A DNA stretch of 64,000 bases, taken from an uncultured Microbacteriaceae bacterium. GTDB taxonomy: Bacteria; Actinomycetota; Actinomycetes; Actinomycetales; Microbacteriaceae. Location of the stretch: contig CANKXX010000001.1 of assembly GCA_947487835.1 (NCBI GenBank), positions 372,001 to 436,000 on the forward strand, written 5' to 3'. The position numbers and the translations under genes are program-made. Below, one piece after another: positions 25,794 through 34,476 of the stretch. Below the pieces are notes generated by a model, which worked only from the letters and a program-made list of their open reading frames with translations, ran no database searches and was not told the origin of the DNA. Within the stretch, counting starts at the first letter, position 1. Each line of letters opens with the position of its first letter.

Positions 25794-28337
25794 CTACAGC
25801 GCGTTCACTGCGGTCACCCGCACCACGGCGACGCCCTGCTCGTCCGACTCCGCGAGATCGACCTCGGCGCTGATGCCCCAGTCGTGATCGCTCTCGGGGT
25901 CGTCGAAGATCTGGCGCACGTGCCACGCGCCGGGCCGCTCCTCGATGAGCAGCATGGCCGGTCCCCGCGCGTCCCCGCCGGTGCCCAGGTCATCGTGCTG
26001 CGCGTAGTACGCGTCCATCGCGTCCGCCCAGGTGTCCGCGTCGAACCCGGCCGCGGCATCCAGCTCGCCGAGCTCGTCGTAGTGCTCGAGCGCCGCGAGC
26101 TGCACCCGGCGGAACATCTCGTTGCGCACGAGGATGCGGAAGGCCCGCACGTTGGTGGTCACGCGGTGCGGCGCGGGCGGCACGATGGCCTCGTCCGCGT
26201 GGGTCGCCGCCGTGGGGTTGGAGAGCTTCTCCCACTCGTCGAGCAGGCTCGAGTCCACCTGGCGCACGAGCTCGCCGAGCCACTCGATGAGGTCACGGAG
26301 GTCCTCGGTCTTGGCCTCGTCCGGGATGGTCTGCCGGGCGGCGCGGAACGCGTCCGAGAGGTAGCGCAGCACGACGCCCTCGGAGCGCGCGAGCTTGTAG
26401 AAGCTGACGAACTCGCCGAAGGTCATGGCGCGCTCGTACATGTCGCGCACCACCGACTTCGGGTGCAGCTCGAAGTCCCCGATCCACGGCTGCGACGCCG
26501 AGTACGTCGCGAACGCCTCGCCCAGCAGCCCGGCGAGCGGCTGCGGATGCGTCACCTCGTCGAGCAGCTCCATCCGCTGGTCGTACTCGATGCCCTCGGA
26601 CTTCATGGCGGCGACCGCCTCCCCGCGGGCGAGGAACTGCTGCGCGGACAGCACGGGGCGCGGGTCGTCGAGGGTCGCCTCCAGCACGGAGATCATGTCG
26701 AGCGCGTAGCTCGGCGACTCCGGCTCGAGGAGCTCGAAGACGGCGAGAGCGAACGGCGACAGCGGCTGGTTGAGGGCGAAATTGGCCTGCAGGTCCACGG
26801 TGACGGTGATCCGGTCCGGTCCCCCGTCGGGATCCGGGCGCTGCTCCACGACGCCGGCGGTGCGCAGGGTGCGGTAGATCGCGAGCGCCTGCCGGATGAG
26901 CGCGCGCTGCCGCGGGTGGGGCTCGTGGTTGTCCTCGAGCAGCGTGCGCAGGTCGGTGAAGGGGTCGTGGCCGCGCGCGATCACGTTGAGGATCATCGCG
27001 TGGGTGACCTGCATGCTGGAGCGGAGGGTCTCCGGCTCCGCGTCGACGAGCTTGCGGAAGCTCGGCTCGCCCCACGAGACGAAGCCCTCCGGCGCCTTCT
27101 TGCGCACGAGCTTGCGCCGCTTCTTCGGGTCGTCGCCGATCTTGGCGAGCGCCTTGATGTTCTCGGTCTCGTGCTCGGGCGCCTGCACGATCACCGTGCC
27201 CGCCGTGTCGTATCCGGCGCGGCCGGCCCGGCCCGCGATCTGGTGGAACTCTCGGGCGTTGAGCTGGCGCATGCGGGTGCCGTCGTACTTGGTGAGGGCG
27301 GTGAGCAGCACCGTGCGGATCGGCACGTTGATGCCCACGCCGAGCGTGTCCGTGCCGCAGATGACCTTGAGCAGGCCCGTCTGCGCGAGCTGCTCCACCA
27401 GGCGGCGGTACTTGGGCAGCATCCCCGCGTGGTGCACGCCGATGCCGGCCCGCACGAGGCGCGACAGGGTCCGGCCGAAGCCGGTGGTGAAGCGGAAGCC
27501 GCCGATGAGCTCCGCGATGCGGTCGCGCTGCTCCCGGTCGACGACCTTGAGGCTCATCAGCGACTGCGCCCGCTCCAGCGCCGCGAGCTGCGAGAAGTGC
27601 ACGATGTAGACGGGCGCCTGGTTCGTCGTCAGGAGCTCCTCGACGGTCTCGTGCACCGGCGTGGTCGCGTAGTAGTAGTGCAGCGGCACCGGGCGCTCGA
27701 CCCCGGTGACCCGGGCGGTGCTGCGACCGGTGCGCCGGCTCAGGTCCTCGGCGAGGCTCGTGACGTCGCCGAGGGTCGCCGACATCAGGATGAACTGCGC
27801 CCGGGGCAGCGTGAGCAGCGGCACCTGCCAGGCCCAGCCGCGCTCCGGGTCGCCGTAGAAGTGGAACTCGTCCATGACGACCTGTCCCACGTTCGCGTCG
27901 GCCCCCTGCCGGAGCGCGAGATTCGCGAGGATCTCCGCCGTGCAGCACACGATGGGCGCGTCGGCGTTGACCGAGGAGTCGCCGGTCACCATGCCCACGT
28001 TCTCCGGTCCGAAGATGTCGACCAGCGCGAAGAACTTCTCCGACACCAGCGCCTTGATCGGCGCCGTGTAGTAGGTTCGGCGCCCCTCGGCGAGGGCCGC
28101 GAAGTGCGCCGCGACGGCGACGAGGGACTTGCCGGTTCCGGTGGGCGTGCTCAGGATCACGTTCGCGCCGGAGACGATCTCCATGATCGCCTCGTCCTGC
28201 GCGGGGTACAGCGTCAGCCCGAGGGCGGTGGTCCAGGCGACGAAGCGCTCGTACACCTCGTCCGCGTCAAAGCGCTCGGGGATGCTTCGCGTGAGGTCGG
28301 TGCGCGCGTCGGCGAGAGTGGGATCCGGGATCGTCAT
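25794..28337 (-). CDS. DEAD/DEAH-box helicase with C-terminal DUF3516
   Basis: Superfamily 2 RNA/DNA helicase, 847 residues. Walker A STPTGTGKS at 63-71, motif II DEFH at 156-159, motif III SATLGD near 182, and motif VI QIAGRAGRAGYD near 366-377. The second half (about 480-847) is the DUF3516 region typical of an actinobacterial Ski2-like branch. Basic KKRRKLVRKK lies near 410. Likely role is RNA unwinding or turnover, inferred from family only. It is a long, single, undisturbed reading frame. Confidence 0.87.
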   Translation of the reverse strand: MTIPDPTLADARTDLTRSIPERFDADEVYERFVAWTTALGLTLYPAQDEAIMEIVSGANVILSTPTGTGKSLVAVAAHFAALAEGRRTYYTAPIKALVSEKFFALVDIFGPENVGMVTGDSSVNADAPIVCCTAEILANLALRQGADANVGQVVMDEFHFYGDPERGWAWQVPLLTLPRAQFILMSATLGDVTSLAEDLSRRTGRSTARVTGVERPVPLHYYYATTPVHETVEELLTTNQAPVYIVHFSQLAALERAQSLMSLKVVDREQRDRIAELIGGFRFTTGFGRTLSRLVRAGIGVHHAGMLPKYRRLVEQLAQTGLLKVICGTDTLGVGINVPIRTVLLTALTKYDGTRMRQLNAREFHQIAGRAGRAGYDTAGTVIVQAPEHETENIKALAKIGDDPKKRRKLVRKKAPEGFVSWGEPSFRKLVDAEPETLRSSMQVTHAMILNVIARGHDPFTDLRTLLEDNHEPHPRQRALIRQALAIYRTLRTAGVVEQRPDPDGGPDRITVTVDLQANFALNQPLSPFALAVFELLEPESPSYALDMISVLEATLDDPRPVLSAQQFLARGEAVAAMKSEGIEYDQRMELLDEVTHPQPLAGLLGEAFATYSASQPWIGDFELHPKSVVRDMYERAMTFGEFVSFYKLARSEGVVLRYLSDAFRAARQTIPDEAKTEDLRDLIEWLGELVRQVDSSLLDEWEKLSNPTAATHADEAIVPPAPHRVTTNVRAFRILVRNEMFRRVQLAALEHYDELGELDAAAGFDADTWADAMDAYYAQHDDLGTGGDARGPAMLLIEERPGAWHVRQIFDDPESDHDWGISAEVDLAESDEQGVAVVRVTAVNAL

Positions 28338-28504
28338 GTCCCGTCGATCCTGACAGACTCCGCGCCCGCCTTCTCCCTCTCCGCCGCCGGTGCTTCCTCC
28401 CAGTCCCCGGTTAAGACGCCCGTGTCGGTCCGGGTTCGCTCCGCCTCTGGAAGGATGGAAGTATTCGTTCGAGGGCGTGACGGCGCGCCCGAAGGGGGAT
28501 CATC

Positions 28505-28690
28505 ATGAGCAACGCCTTTGCACGCCACGCCCGAGCCAACCTCGACGGCCGGGACGTGCGCAGTGAAGCACTTCCGCTCGACCGGCACGAGGAGCGGCGC
28601 CGCGGCGCGATCCTCCTCGTGGGCGCGAGCGTCGGCATCTGGGCCGCCATCGCGGCCGCCGCCTGGGGCGCTCTGCAGACGCTGGTCTGA
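28505..28690 (+). CDS. Small single-pass membrane protein, hypothetical
   Basis: 61 residues. A good ribosome-binding site (GAAGGGGGA) precedes ATG 28505. The N-terminal 35 residues are charged (ARANLDGRDVRSEALPLDRH), followed by one membrane helix AILLVGASVGIWAAIAAAAW at about 35-54. I recognise no family. Divergent from the DUF3516 helicase. Confidence 0.6.
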   Translation: MSNAFARHARANLDGRDVRSEALPLDRHEERRRGAILLVGASVGIWAAIAAAAWGALQTLV

Positions 28691-28739
28691 GCCGCACCCG
28701 CGTCCCTTCCGTCGCTTCCCCGGTGTCGGCGGTGCGGCC

Positions 28740-28745
28740 TAGGGT
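28740..28745 (+). promoter_or_regulatory. -10 hexamer of the SDR gene (leaderless)
   Basis: TAGGGT, then GACGCC, then ATG 28752. Spacing 6 nt. Confidence 0.5.
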
Positions 28746-28751
28746 GACGCC

Positions 28752-29645
28752 ATGGACACGCGTGGCGCACTGACGGGCCGGATCGCACTGGTGACGGGGG
28801 CGAGCCGCGGCGTCGGTCGTGGCATCGCACGGGGGCTGGGTGAGGCGGGGGCGACGGTATACGTCACCGGTCGCACGACCGTGGAGGGCACGGCGCCGTC
28901 GGGTATGCCGGGCACCGTGCACGCGACGGCGGAGCAGGTGACCGAGCTTGGCGGCAGGGGCATCGCCGTGCCGCTCGACGCCGGCGACGATTCCGCGCTC
29001 GAGGCCCTGATCGCGCGCATCGACGCGGAGCAGGGGCGCCTGGACGTGCTCGTGAACAGCACCTGGGGCGGGTACGAGCGCTTCACCGACGGCAGCGAGT
29101 TCAATCCCGGCCCGTTCTGGGAGCAGCCGCGGTCGCTGTGGGACTCCATGCACCGGATCGGCCTCCGCGCGCACTATCTGACATCCAGCCTCGCGGCGCC
29201 GCTGCTCCTGCGCTCCGACCGCGGACTGATCGTCAGCCTGTCGTCCTTCGCCGCCACCGTCTTCGTGCCACCCGTCGCCTACGGGGTGGCGCACGCCGCC
29301 ATCGACCGGCTGGCGAAGGACATGGCGGAGGAGCTCCGGCCGCACGGCGTCGCATCCGTCGCGCTGTACCCGGGGATCGTGCTCACGGAGAGCGTGCTGC
29401 ACAACATCGAGTACTTCCAGGACGAGACGAACCTCGAGACGCCGCTGTTCGTCGGGCGCACGGTGGCAGCGCTCGCCGCCGATCCGCGGGTCCTGCGGCT
29501 CACCGGCCGACCGCTCGTCGCCGCCGAGATCGCGGCAGCCTACGGCATCACCGACGAGAACGGCGTGCTCCCCGCATCGAACCGGGAGAAGATCACGGGC
29601 GTGCCCGTGCCGCCCTTCGAGCAGGGCGACCAGGCGACGCCGTAG
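28752..29645 (+). CDS. Short-chain dehydrogenase/reductase (DHRS1-like) lacking the catalytic lysine
   Basis: 297 residues. The Rossmann cofactor motif TGASRGVGRGIA is at about 15-26, followed by VTGRTTVEG. The family-specific VNSTWGGYERF is present. The catalytic serine region is IVSLSSFAATVF, and the catalytic tyrosine is in PPVAYGVAHAAIDRLAKDMA. The invariant YxxxK is Y-G-V-A-H here, so the active-site Lys is a His. Cofactor binding should be intact, but classical reductase chemistry may not be. The gene follows its own leaderless promoter. Confidence 0.85.
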   Translation: MDTRGALTGRIALVTGASRGVGRGIARGLGEAGATVYVTGRTTVEGTAPSGMPGTVHATAEQVTELGGRGIAVPLDAGDDSALEALIARIDAEQGRLDVLVNSTWGGYERFTDGSEFNPGPFWEQPRSLWDSMHRIGLRAHYLTSSLAAPLLLRSDRGLIVSLSSFAATVFVPPVAYGVAHAAIDRLAKDMAEELRPHGVASVALYPGIVLTESVLHNIEYFQDETNLETPLFVGRTVAALAADPRVLRLTGRPLVAAEIAAAYGITDENGVLPASNREKITGVPVPPFEQGDQATP

Positions 29646-29670
29646 GGAAAGGGTTGTGGGAGAAGGTCGC

Positions 29671-29748
29671 GTCCCTCCGACAGGCTCAGGGACCGTAGGG
29701 GCTCCAGGGACCGTTGGGGGTCGCGTCCCTTCGACAGGCTCAGGGACC
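29671..29748. repeat. Two copies of the GTCCC hairpin repeat
   Basis: Units at 29671-29694 (GTCCCTCCGACAGGCTCAGG plus GACC) and 29725-29748 (GTCCCTTCGACAGGCTCAGG plus GACC), 54 bp apart in direct orientation, between the SDR and GH13 genes. The 54 bp spacing echoes the 53 bp tandem unit at 2.4-2.6 kb. Confidence 0.8.
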
Positions 29749-29856
29749 GTGGGGGTGGGGGCGCAGGCCCGGCCGCGGTGTCACAGGCCCGGCCATCGCG
29801 GTGCCCGTAGGCTCGTCCGGGCGTCGCGGGGCGCCGGGACGAGGAGGACGCTGGCG

Positions 29857-31146
29857 ATGGCATCGTGGACCGAGCACGCGATCTGGTGGCACGTCTACCC
29901 GCTGGGGTTCCTCGGCGCGGAGCAGTCCACCGAAGCGGACGCGGGCGTGCGGCACCGGCTCCCGACGCTCGTCGACTGGCTCGACTACCTCGTGCAGCTC
30001 GGCGCCAACGGCCTCGCGCTCGGACCGGTCTTCGCGTCGGAGACGCACGGCTACGACACCGTCGACCACCTGCGCATCGACCCCCGCCTCGGCGACGACG
30101 CCGATCTGGACGCCCTCCTTGCGGCCGCCGGCGAGCGGGGCGTGCGCGTGCTGCTCGACGGCGTCTTCAACCACGTCGGCCGATCGCATCCGCGCTTCGT
30201 CGCGGCCCTCGAGCACGGGCCCGACTCCCCCGAGGGTCGCTGGTTCCGCTGGAATGACAACGGGCAGCCGATCGGCTTCGAGGGGCACGGCGCCCTCGTG
30301 ACCCTCAATCACGACAACCCTAAAGTCGCGGACCACGTCGCCGACGTGATGATCCACTGGCTGGACCGGGGCGCGGCCGGCTGGCGGTTGGACGCCGCCT
30401 ACGCCGTGCCGCCCGAGTTCTGGCGCCGCGTGCTCCCCCGGGTGCGCGAGCGGCACCCGGACGCGTGGTTCCTCGGCGAGATGATCCACGGCGACTACGC
30501 CGACTACGTGGAGCGGTCCGGCATCGACTCCGTGACGCAGTACGAGCTCTGGAAGTCGGTGTGGAGCTCCCTGCGCGACCGCAACCTGTTCGAGCTCGAG
30601 TGGACGCTCCGCCGGCACGCCGAGCTGCTGCCGCGCTTCCTGCCCTACACGTTCGTCGGCAACCACGACGTCACCCGGATCGCCTCGACCCTGCCGGCCG
30701 ACACCCTGCCCGCCGCGCTGGCGCTGCTGTTCGTGCTGCCCGGCATCCCGAGTGTCTACTACGGCGACGAGCGCGGCATGCTCGGGGTCAAGGAGGACCG
30801 GGCGGGTGGCGACGACGCCGTCCGCCCCGCCTACCCCGCCGATCCCGCGGCCCTGTCCGACGAGGGCGAGGGCCTGCTCGACCTGCACCGGAGGCTCATC
30901 GGACTTCGGCGCCGGCACGCCTGGCTCACCCGTGCGGAGGTGCGGGTGGAGGACCTGACGAACGAGAGCGCCACGATCGTCGCGGCGGAGCGCGGCGGGA
31001 CCGGGCGGGTCCTGCTCGCGCTGAACCTCGGGTCGACCGGCGTCCCCGCGCCCCGCAGGGAGGGCCTCGGTCTCGAGGTGTCGAACACGGGCGGCGATCC
31101 CGGCGCCACCGTGCCGCCGCGCGGCTGGGCGATCTACGCCCGCTGA
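29857..31146 (+). CDS. GH13 alpha-amylase family glycosidase
   Basis: 429 residues with the (beta/alpha)8 catalytic core. Region I is DGVFNHVGRSHPRF (101-114), region II is GWRLDAAYAV (nucleophile Asp179), region III is WFLGEM (acid/base Glu208) and region IV is FVGNHDVTR (Asp271). The start ATG 29857 has GAGGAGG upstream. No signal peptide, so cytoplasmic. The short size suggests an intracellular alpha-glucosidase, amylase or sucrose/trehalose-type enzyme rather than a secreted amylase. Its end overlaps the convergent kinase-like gene by 13 bp. Confidence 0.87.
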   Translation: MASWTEHAIWWHVYPLGFLGAEQSTEADAGVRHRLPTLVDWLDYLVQLGANGLALGPVFASETHGYDTVDHLRIDPRLGDDADLDALLAAAGERGVRVLLDGVFNHVGRSHPRFVAALEHGPDSPEGRWFRWNDNGQPIGFEGHGALVTLNHDNPKVADHVADVMIHWLDRGAAGWRLDAAYAVPPEFWRRVLPRVRERHPDAWFLGEMIHGDYADYVERSGIDSVTQYELWKSVWSSLRDRNLFELEWTLRRHAELLPRFLPYTFVGNHDVTRIASTLPADTLPAALALLFVLPGIPSVYYGDERGMLGVKEDRAGGDDAVRPAYPADPAALSDEGEGLLDLHRRLIGLRRRHAWLTRAEVRVEDLTNESATIVAAERGGTGRVLLALNLGSTGVPAPRREGLGLEVSNTGGDPGATVPPRGWAIYAR

Positions 31147-32084
31147 CCCTCCGCGAGGTACCGGCGCACGGATCGCGTGGCACCGGCGACGTGGAGCGGG
31201 AGCAGGTCGGGCCGCAGGTCCATCGCCCACCGGGCGAGGTCGAGCGAGTGCAGCAGCACGAGGGCCTCGAGGAGCGGTACGGCGGCTGCGAGGTCGACCC
31301 CGCAGCCGCGCGCGAAGGCCGACACGTCCTCGGCGGTGACCGGGACGTCGAAGCCCTCGGGCCGGTCTGCGAGGTGCCACCGGTACACCATCTCGAGATC
31401 GGTCCAGGGCGCGGGGCCGGCCGACGCGCCGCCCCAGTCGATCAGCACCGCCTCGCCGTCGTCCCGGACGATCATGTTCCGCGGCGCCAGGTCGCCGTGG
31501 GCGAGGCCGAAGCTCAGCCGCTCGTCGCGTAGCCCGTCGATCGCCACGACGAGGGCGGGCGCCTGCTCGGCCGAGTACACGCCCAGGGCGACCAGCGGGT
31601 CCTCGCCGCCGAGCGCCTCCCGGTTGTACTCCAGGTGCGCCTGCCAGGCGGCGGGCAGGGCCCGGCCGAACCGGGTGAACAGCCCGCCCGGCGCGTCCTC
31701 CCCCGGCACGACGGCGGAGACCGCGGCGGCGAAGCGGCCGAGCCGCTCCCACGCGTCGGCCGGCGGAAGCTCGGTCCCGGGGGCGCCCGGCACGAACTCC
31801 TGCACCGAGTAGGGCACGCCCGCGAGCACGCCGTGGGCGATCGGCGCTGCGACGGCGACGCCGGCCGCCCTCGCCTCGGCCTGGCACCACTGCTCCACCT
31901 CGAACTCGTCGGCGCGGGCGGGGTCCTGCGCGAAGCGGAGCACAACCCGATCGCGTCCGAGCACGGCTGCGTAGGCGTGGTTCACCCGGGCCGGGCCGGG
32001 CAGCGGCGACACCGACGCGGGATCGGCCCCGTGGTGCGCGGCGATACGGCGGGCGAGGGCGGCGTCCCGCCGAGTCGTGGTCAC
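31134..32084 (-). CDS. Aminoglycoside phosphotransferase-family kinase-like protein
   Basis: 316 residues of the APH/choline-kinase fold. The catalytic loop is HGDLAPRNMIV (196-206, Asp198) and the metal-binding motif is LIDWGGAS (Asp216). The N-lobe strand is RVVLRFAQD, with Arg where the ATP-binding Lys usually is. Substrate unknown; small-molecule phosphorylation is a family inference and antibiotic resistance should not be assumed. GTG 32084 is chosen because TATGCT ends 6 nt upstream and the preceding residues in the same frame are Arg/Ser-rich noise. Confidence 0.8.
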   Translation of the reverse strand: MTTTRRDAALARRIAAHHGADPASVSPLPGPARVNHAYAAVLGRDRVVLRFAQDPARADEFEVEQWCQAEARAAGVAVAAPIAHGVLAGVPYSVQEFVPGAPGTELPPADAWERLGRFAAAVSAVVPGEDAPGGLFTRFGRALPAAWQAHLEYNREALGGEDPLVALGVYSAEQAPALVVAIDGLRDERLSFGLAHGDLAPRNMIVRDDGEAVLIDWGGASAGPAPWTDLEMVYRWHLADRPEGFDVPVTAEDVSAFARGCGVDLAAAVPLLEALVLLHSLDLARWAMDLRPDLLPLHVAGATRSVRRYLAEGQRA

Positions 32085-32090
32085 CGCGCC

Positions 32091-32096
32091 AGCATA
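32091..32096 (-). promoter_or_regulatory. -10 hexamer of the APH-like gene (leaderless)
   Basis: TATGCT on the minus strand, then GGCGCG, then GTG 32084. Spacing 6 nt. Confidence 0.5.
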
Positions 32097-32115
32097 GAGG
32101 CGGCCGCGGGAGCCA

Positions 32116-33528
32116 TCAGCCGGCGAAGACGGGCGGCTGGCGGTCCCGCCAGGGCAGCGCCTCCTCGAGCTGGGCGGCCACCTGCAGCAGCAGGTCCTCC
32201 CGCCCCACGGCGGCCACCAGCTGCACGCCGATGGGGAGGCCCTCCCGGCTCTGCCCGAGCGGCAGGCTGATCGCCGGATGCCCGGAGACATTGAACGGTG
32301 CGGTGAACGGTCCGTACTCGAGGATGCGGCGCAGCCAATCCCGCGCATCCTGTCCGGCGCCGTCCTGGTCGAGGGTGCCGTGCGGGGCCGGGAGACGGGC
32401 GAGGGTCGGCGTGAGGAGCAGGTCGTACTCGTCGAGGAACAGCCCGATGGGCCGGGTGACCCGGTTCTGCGCGTCGACGGCGGCCAGCACGTCGAGGGCG
32501 CTGGCGGCGGCGACCTCGCGGAGCACCTCGCGGGAGACCGCTTCGAGCAGTGCGGGGTCGGGTCGGCGCGGGGCCCGGAGCATCGCCCCGCCCGTGGCGT
32601 AGACGTTGAGCATCTGCGCCTCGATGACGTCCTCCGCGTCGACGACCGGGGCGGCGGGCTCGACGATGTGCCCGATCCACTCCAGCGTCTCGGCCGCGCG
32701 GACGATCACCGCGATCACCTGGGCGTCGACCGGCACGCCCGACCAGGCGTCGTGCGTGACCGCGATCCGCAGGCGTCCCGGGTCGACCCGGATCGCGTCC
32801 CGGTACGGGCGGGCCGGAAGCGGGGCCGCGTACTTGTCCCCGATGGGCGGCGCGCCGACCGCGTCCAGCAGCACCGCCGTGTCGCGCACCGTCCGGGTCA
32901 GGCCGAACTCGATCGTCAGCCCGAAGCCCGTCTCCCCCGCGAGCGGTCCGCTCGGGGTCCGACCGCGGCCGGGTTTCAGCCCGACGACCCCGCAGGCCGA
33001 GGCCGGCACCCGCAGCGAGCCCGCCCCGTCGTTGCCGTGCGCCATCGGCACGGCCCCCGCCGCGACCAGGGCGGCCGATCCGCCGCTCGATCCGCCCGCC
33101 CCGCGAGACAGGTCCCACGGGTTCCGGGTCGGCCCGGTGCGCAGCGGCTCCGTCGAGAAGCCGAAACCGAGTTCCGGCGCGGTGGTCTGCCCCAGCGCGA
33201 CGAGCCCGGCCGCCCGGAAGCGCGTCATGAGGTCGTGATCACCCACGGCGACTGCACCGCGGACGGCCCGGCTGCCGAGCGCGAAGGAGATCCCCCGCGC
33301 GACGGGCCCGCTGTCCTTGATCACGAACGGCACCCCCGCCAGCGGGCCGCGCGGGTCGGCAGTGAGCGCTGGATCGAACAGGGGCTGGGCGAGCGCGTGG
33401 AGATCGCCGTTCACGTCCTCGATCGCGGACCGTGCCGCCGCCTCCACCTCCGCGGCCGTGACCTCGCCCGCCGCAATGAGCCCGCGGAGGCCCGTCGCGT
33501 CCTGGCTCGCGTACTCGTGCTGATCCAT
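32116..33528 (-). CDS. Amidase (amidase signature family)
   Basis: Hydrolyses carboxamides. It has 470 residues with the Ser-cis-Ser-Lys triad: Lys71 in PFVIKDSGP, the Gly/Ser-rich GAGGSSGGSAALVAAG (143-158) and nucleophile Ser171 in GNDGAGSLRVPASACG. C-terminal FNVSGHPAISLPLGQSREGL with PIGVQLVA is typical. No gatB or gatC is nearby, so it is a free-standing amidase rather than GatA. ATG 33528 has GAGAGGGA upstream. Confidence 0.9.
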   Translation of the reverse strand: MDQHEYASQDATGLRGLIAAGEVTAAEVEAAARSAIEDVNGDLHALAQPLFDPALTADPRGPLAGVPFVIKDSGPVARGISFALGSRAVRGAVAVGDHDLMTRFRAAGLVALGQTTAPELGFGFSTEPLRTGPTRNPWDLSRGAGGSSGGSAALVAAGAVPMAHGNDGAGSLRVPASACGVVGLKPGRGRTPSGPLAGETGFGLTIEFGLTRTVRDTAVLLDAVGAPPIGDKYAAPLPARPYRDAIRVDPGRLRIAVTHDAWSGVPVDAQVIAVIVRAAETLEWIGHIVEPAAPVVDAEDVIEAQMLNVYATGGAMLRAPRRPDPALLEAVSREVLREVAAASALDVLAAVDAQNRVTRPIGLFLDEYDLLLTPTLARLPAPHGTLDQDGAGQDARDWLRRILEYGPFTAPFNVSGHPAISLPLGQSREGLPIGVQLVAAVGREDLLLQVAAQLEEALPWRDRQPPVFAG

Positions 33529-33653
33529 CCCGTTGTCCCTCTCGTGTCTTCGCCATTCCGCGCCGGCATCGGCGGCCCCGGTGGCACCGGTCGCCGCATC
33601 GGCCCAGGGAACCACGGGCGGTATCCTCGGATCAGCAGAACGGAAGCCATCCC

Positions 33654-34037
33654 ATGACCGACACCGAGCCCTCCTCGCGTTCCCCGCGACCCGCACGCCG
33701 CCCCGCTCAGGAGTCTCCCCTGGTCTGGGGGCTCCTCGTCGCCGTCCTGTTCCTCGCGTTCGTCAACTTCCTCTTCGTCGCGGTCGCCGCCCCATCGGCG
33801 TATCGGATCGGGCTCGCGGTCGCGGCGGGCGCGTTCTTCGCGCTCAGCGTCGTCCTGTTCGTCCGGTCCTCGCGGGAGCGCCGGCGCGCCCGCGGTGCGG
33901 CGTCCGGCGCGCCCGCCGACGGGATCCGGGCCGGTGCGGACGCTGACGGTGTCGCCGGACACGGTCCGCGTGACGACGTTCACGATCCCCGGGACCGCCC
34001 GGCGCCCGGTCGAACGGAGGACGGGCCGGCGGCCTAG
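33654..34037 (+). CDS. Small two-helix membrane protein, hypothetical
   Basis: 127 residues. A proline- and arginine-rich N-terminus is followed by two membrane helices (about 24-46, VWGLLVAVLFLAFVNFLFVA; and 50-70, RIGLAVAAGAFFALSVVLFV) and a long disordered Arg/Asp/Gly tail. A GGAAG ribosome-binding site precedes the ATG, and a TATCCT hexamer lies at about 33622. No family recognised. Confidence 0.6.
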   Translation: MTDTEPSSRSPRPARRPAQESPLVWGLLVAVLFLAFVNFLFVAVAAPSAYRIGLAVAAGAFFALSVVLFVRSSRERRRARGAASGAPADGIRAGADADGVAGHGPRDDVHDPRDRPAPGRTEDGPAA

Positions 34038-34106
34038 CAGGATCCATCGGCGGCTAGCGGGTCCGGCACGGCCTCGCCGCTCAGCCGTCCCGCCCGGCCG
34101 TTCCGC

Positions 34107-34328
34107 TCACTGCTGCTGGTTGGCCTCCTGCTGGGCCCGGTAGAGGCGCGCCTGGGACAGGGCGACCTCGACGGTCGGCCACTCGTTGTCCGTCACGAGC
34201 TGCTCGGCGGCACGCTGCGACTCGGCCGCATCGCTGCTCGCGGCGGCGGCGAGCAGTTCGGCGTAGCGGGCACCGGCGAGGGTGGTGCCGGTGGAGATGG
34301 CGTCGAGCTCGGGGAACAGCGTGGTCAT
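34107..34328 (-). CDS. Small helical protein, hypothetical
   Basis: 73 residues. Predicted mostly alpha-helical (GARYAELLAAAASSDAAESQ; QLVTDNEWPTVEVALSQARL) and soluble, with a Gln-rich tail. AGAGGC precedes the ATG. Divergent from the AAA ATPase. I do not recognise a family. Confidence 0.55.
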   Translation of the reverse strand: MTTLFPELDAISTGTTLAGARYAELLAAAASSDAAESQRAAEQLVTDNEWPTVEVALSQARLYRAQQEANQQQ

Positions 34329-34464
34329 TCGTCTGCCTCTCGTTCGCGCGGGACGCGTGTGCTGGAAACGTACAGGCTCGGATACAGCACCGCCACTCCC
34401 CCGAGCGCGTGCCGCCCGAGGGGGCTCCGGCATCGGGGAACCGCGGGCTGTCGGCGGCGTTGCC

Positions 34465-34470
34465 TACGCT
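34465..34470 (+). promoter_or_regulatory. -10 hexamer of the AAA ATPase gene (leaderless)
   Basis: TACGCT, then GAGGGC, then ATG 34477. Spacing 6 nt. Confidence 0.5.
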
Positions 34471-34476
34471 GAGGGC

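Noticed and set aside
31134-32084. Aminoglycoside resistance gene
   Set aside because: Only the generic APH fold is visible. The family is mostly metabolic kinases and the N-lobe lysine is replaced by arginine, so a resistance call is not supported.
32116-33528. GatA subunit of the tRNA amidotransferase
   Set aside because: gatB and gatC are absent from the neighbourhood and the sequence lacks GatA-specific features, so it is a stand-alone amidase.
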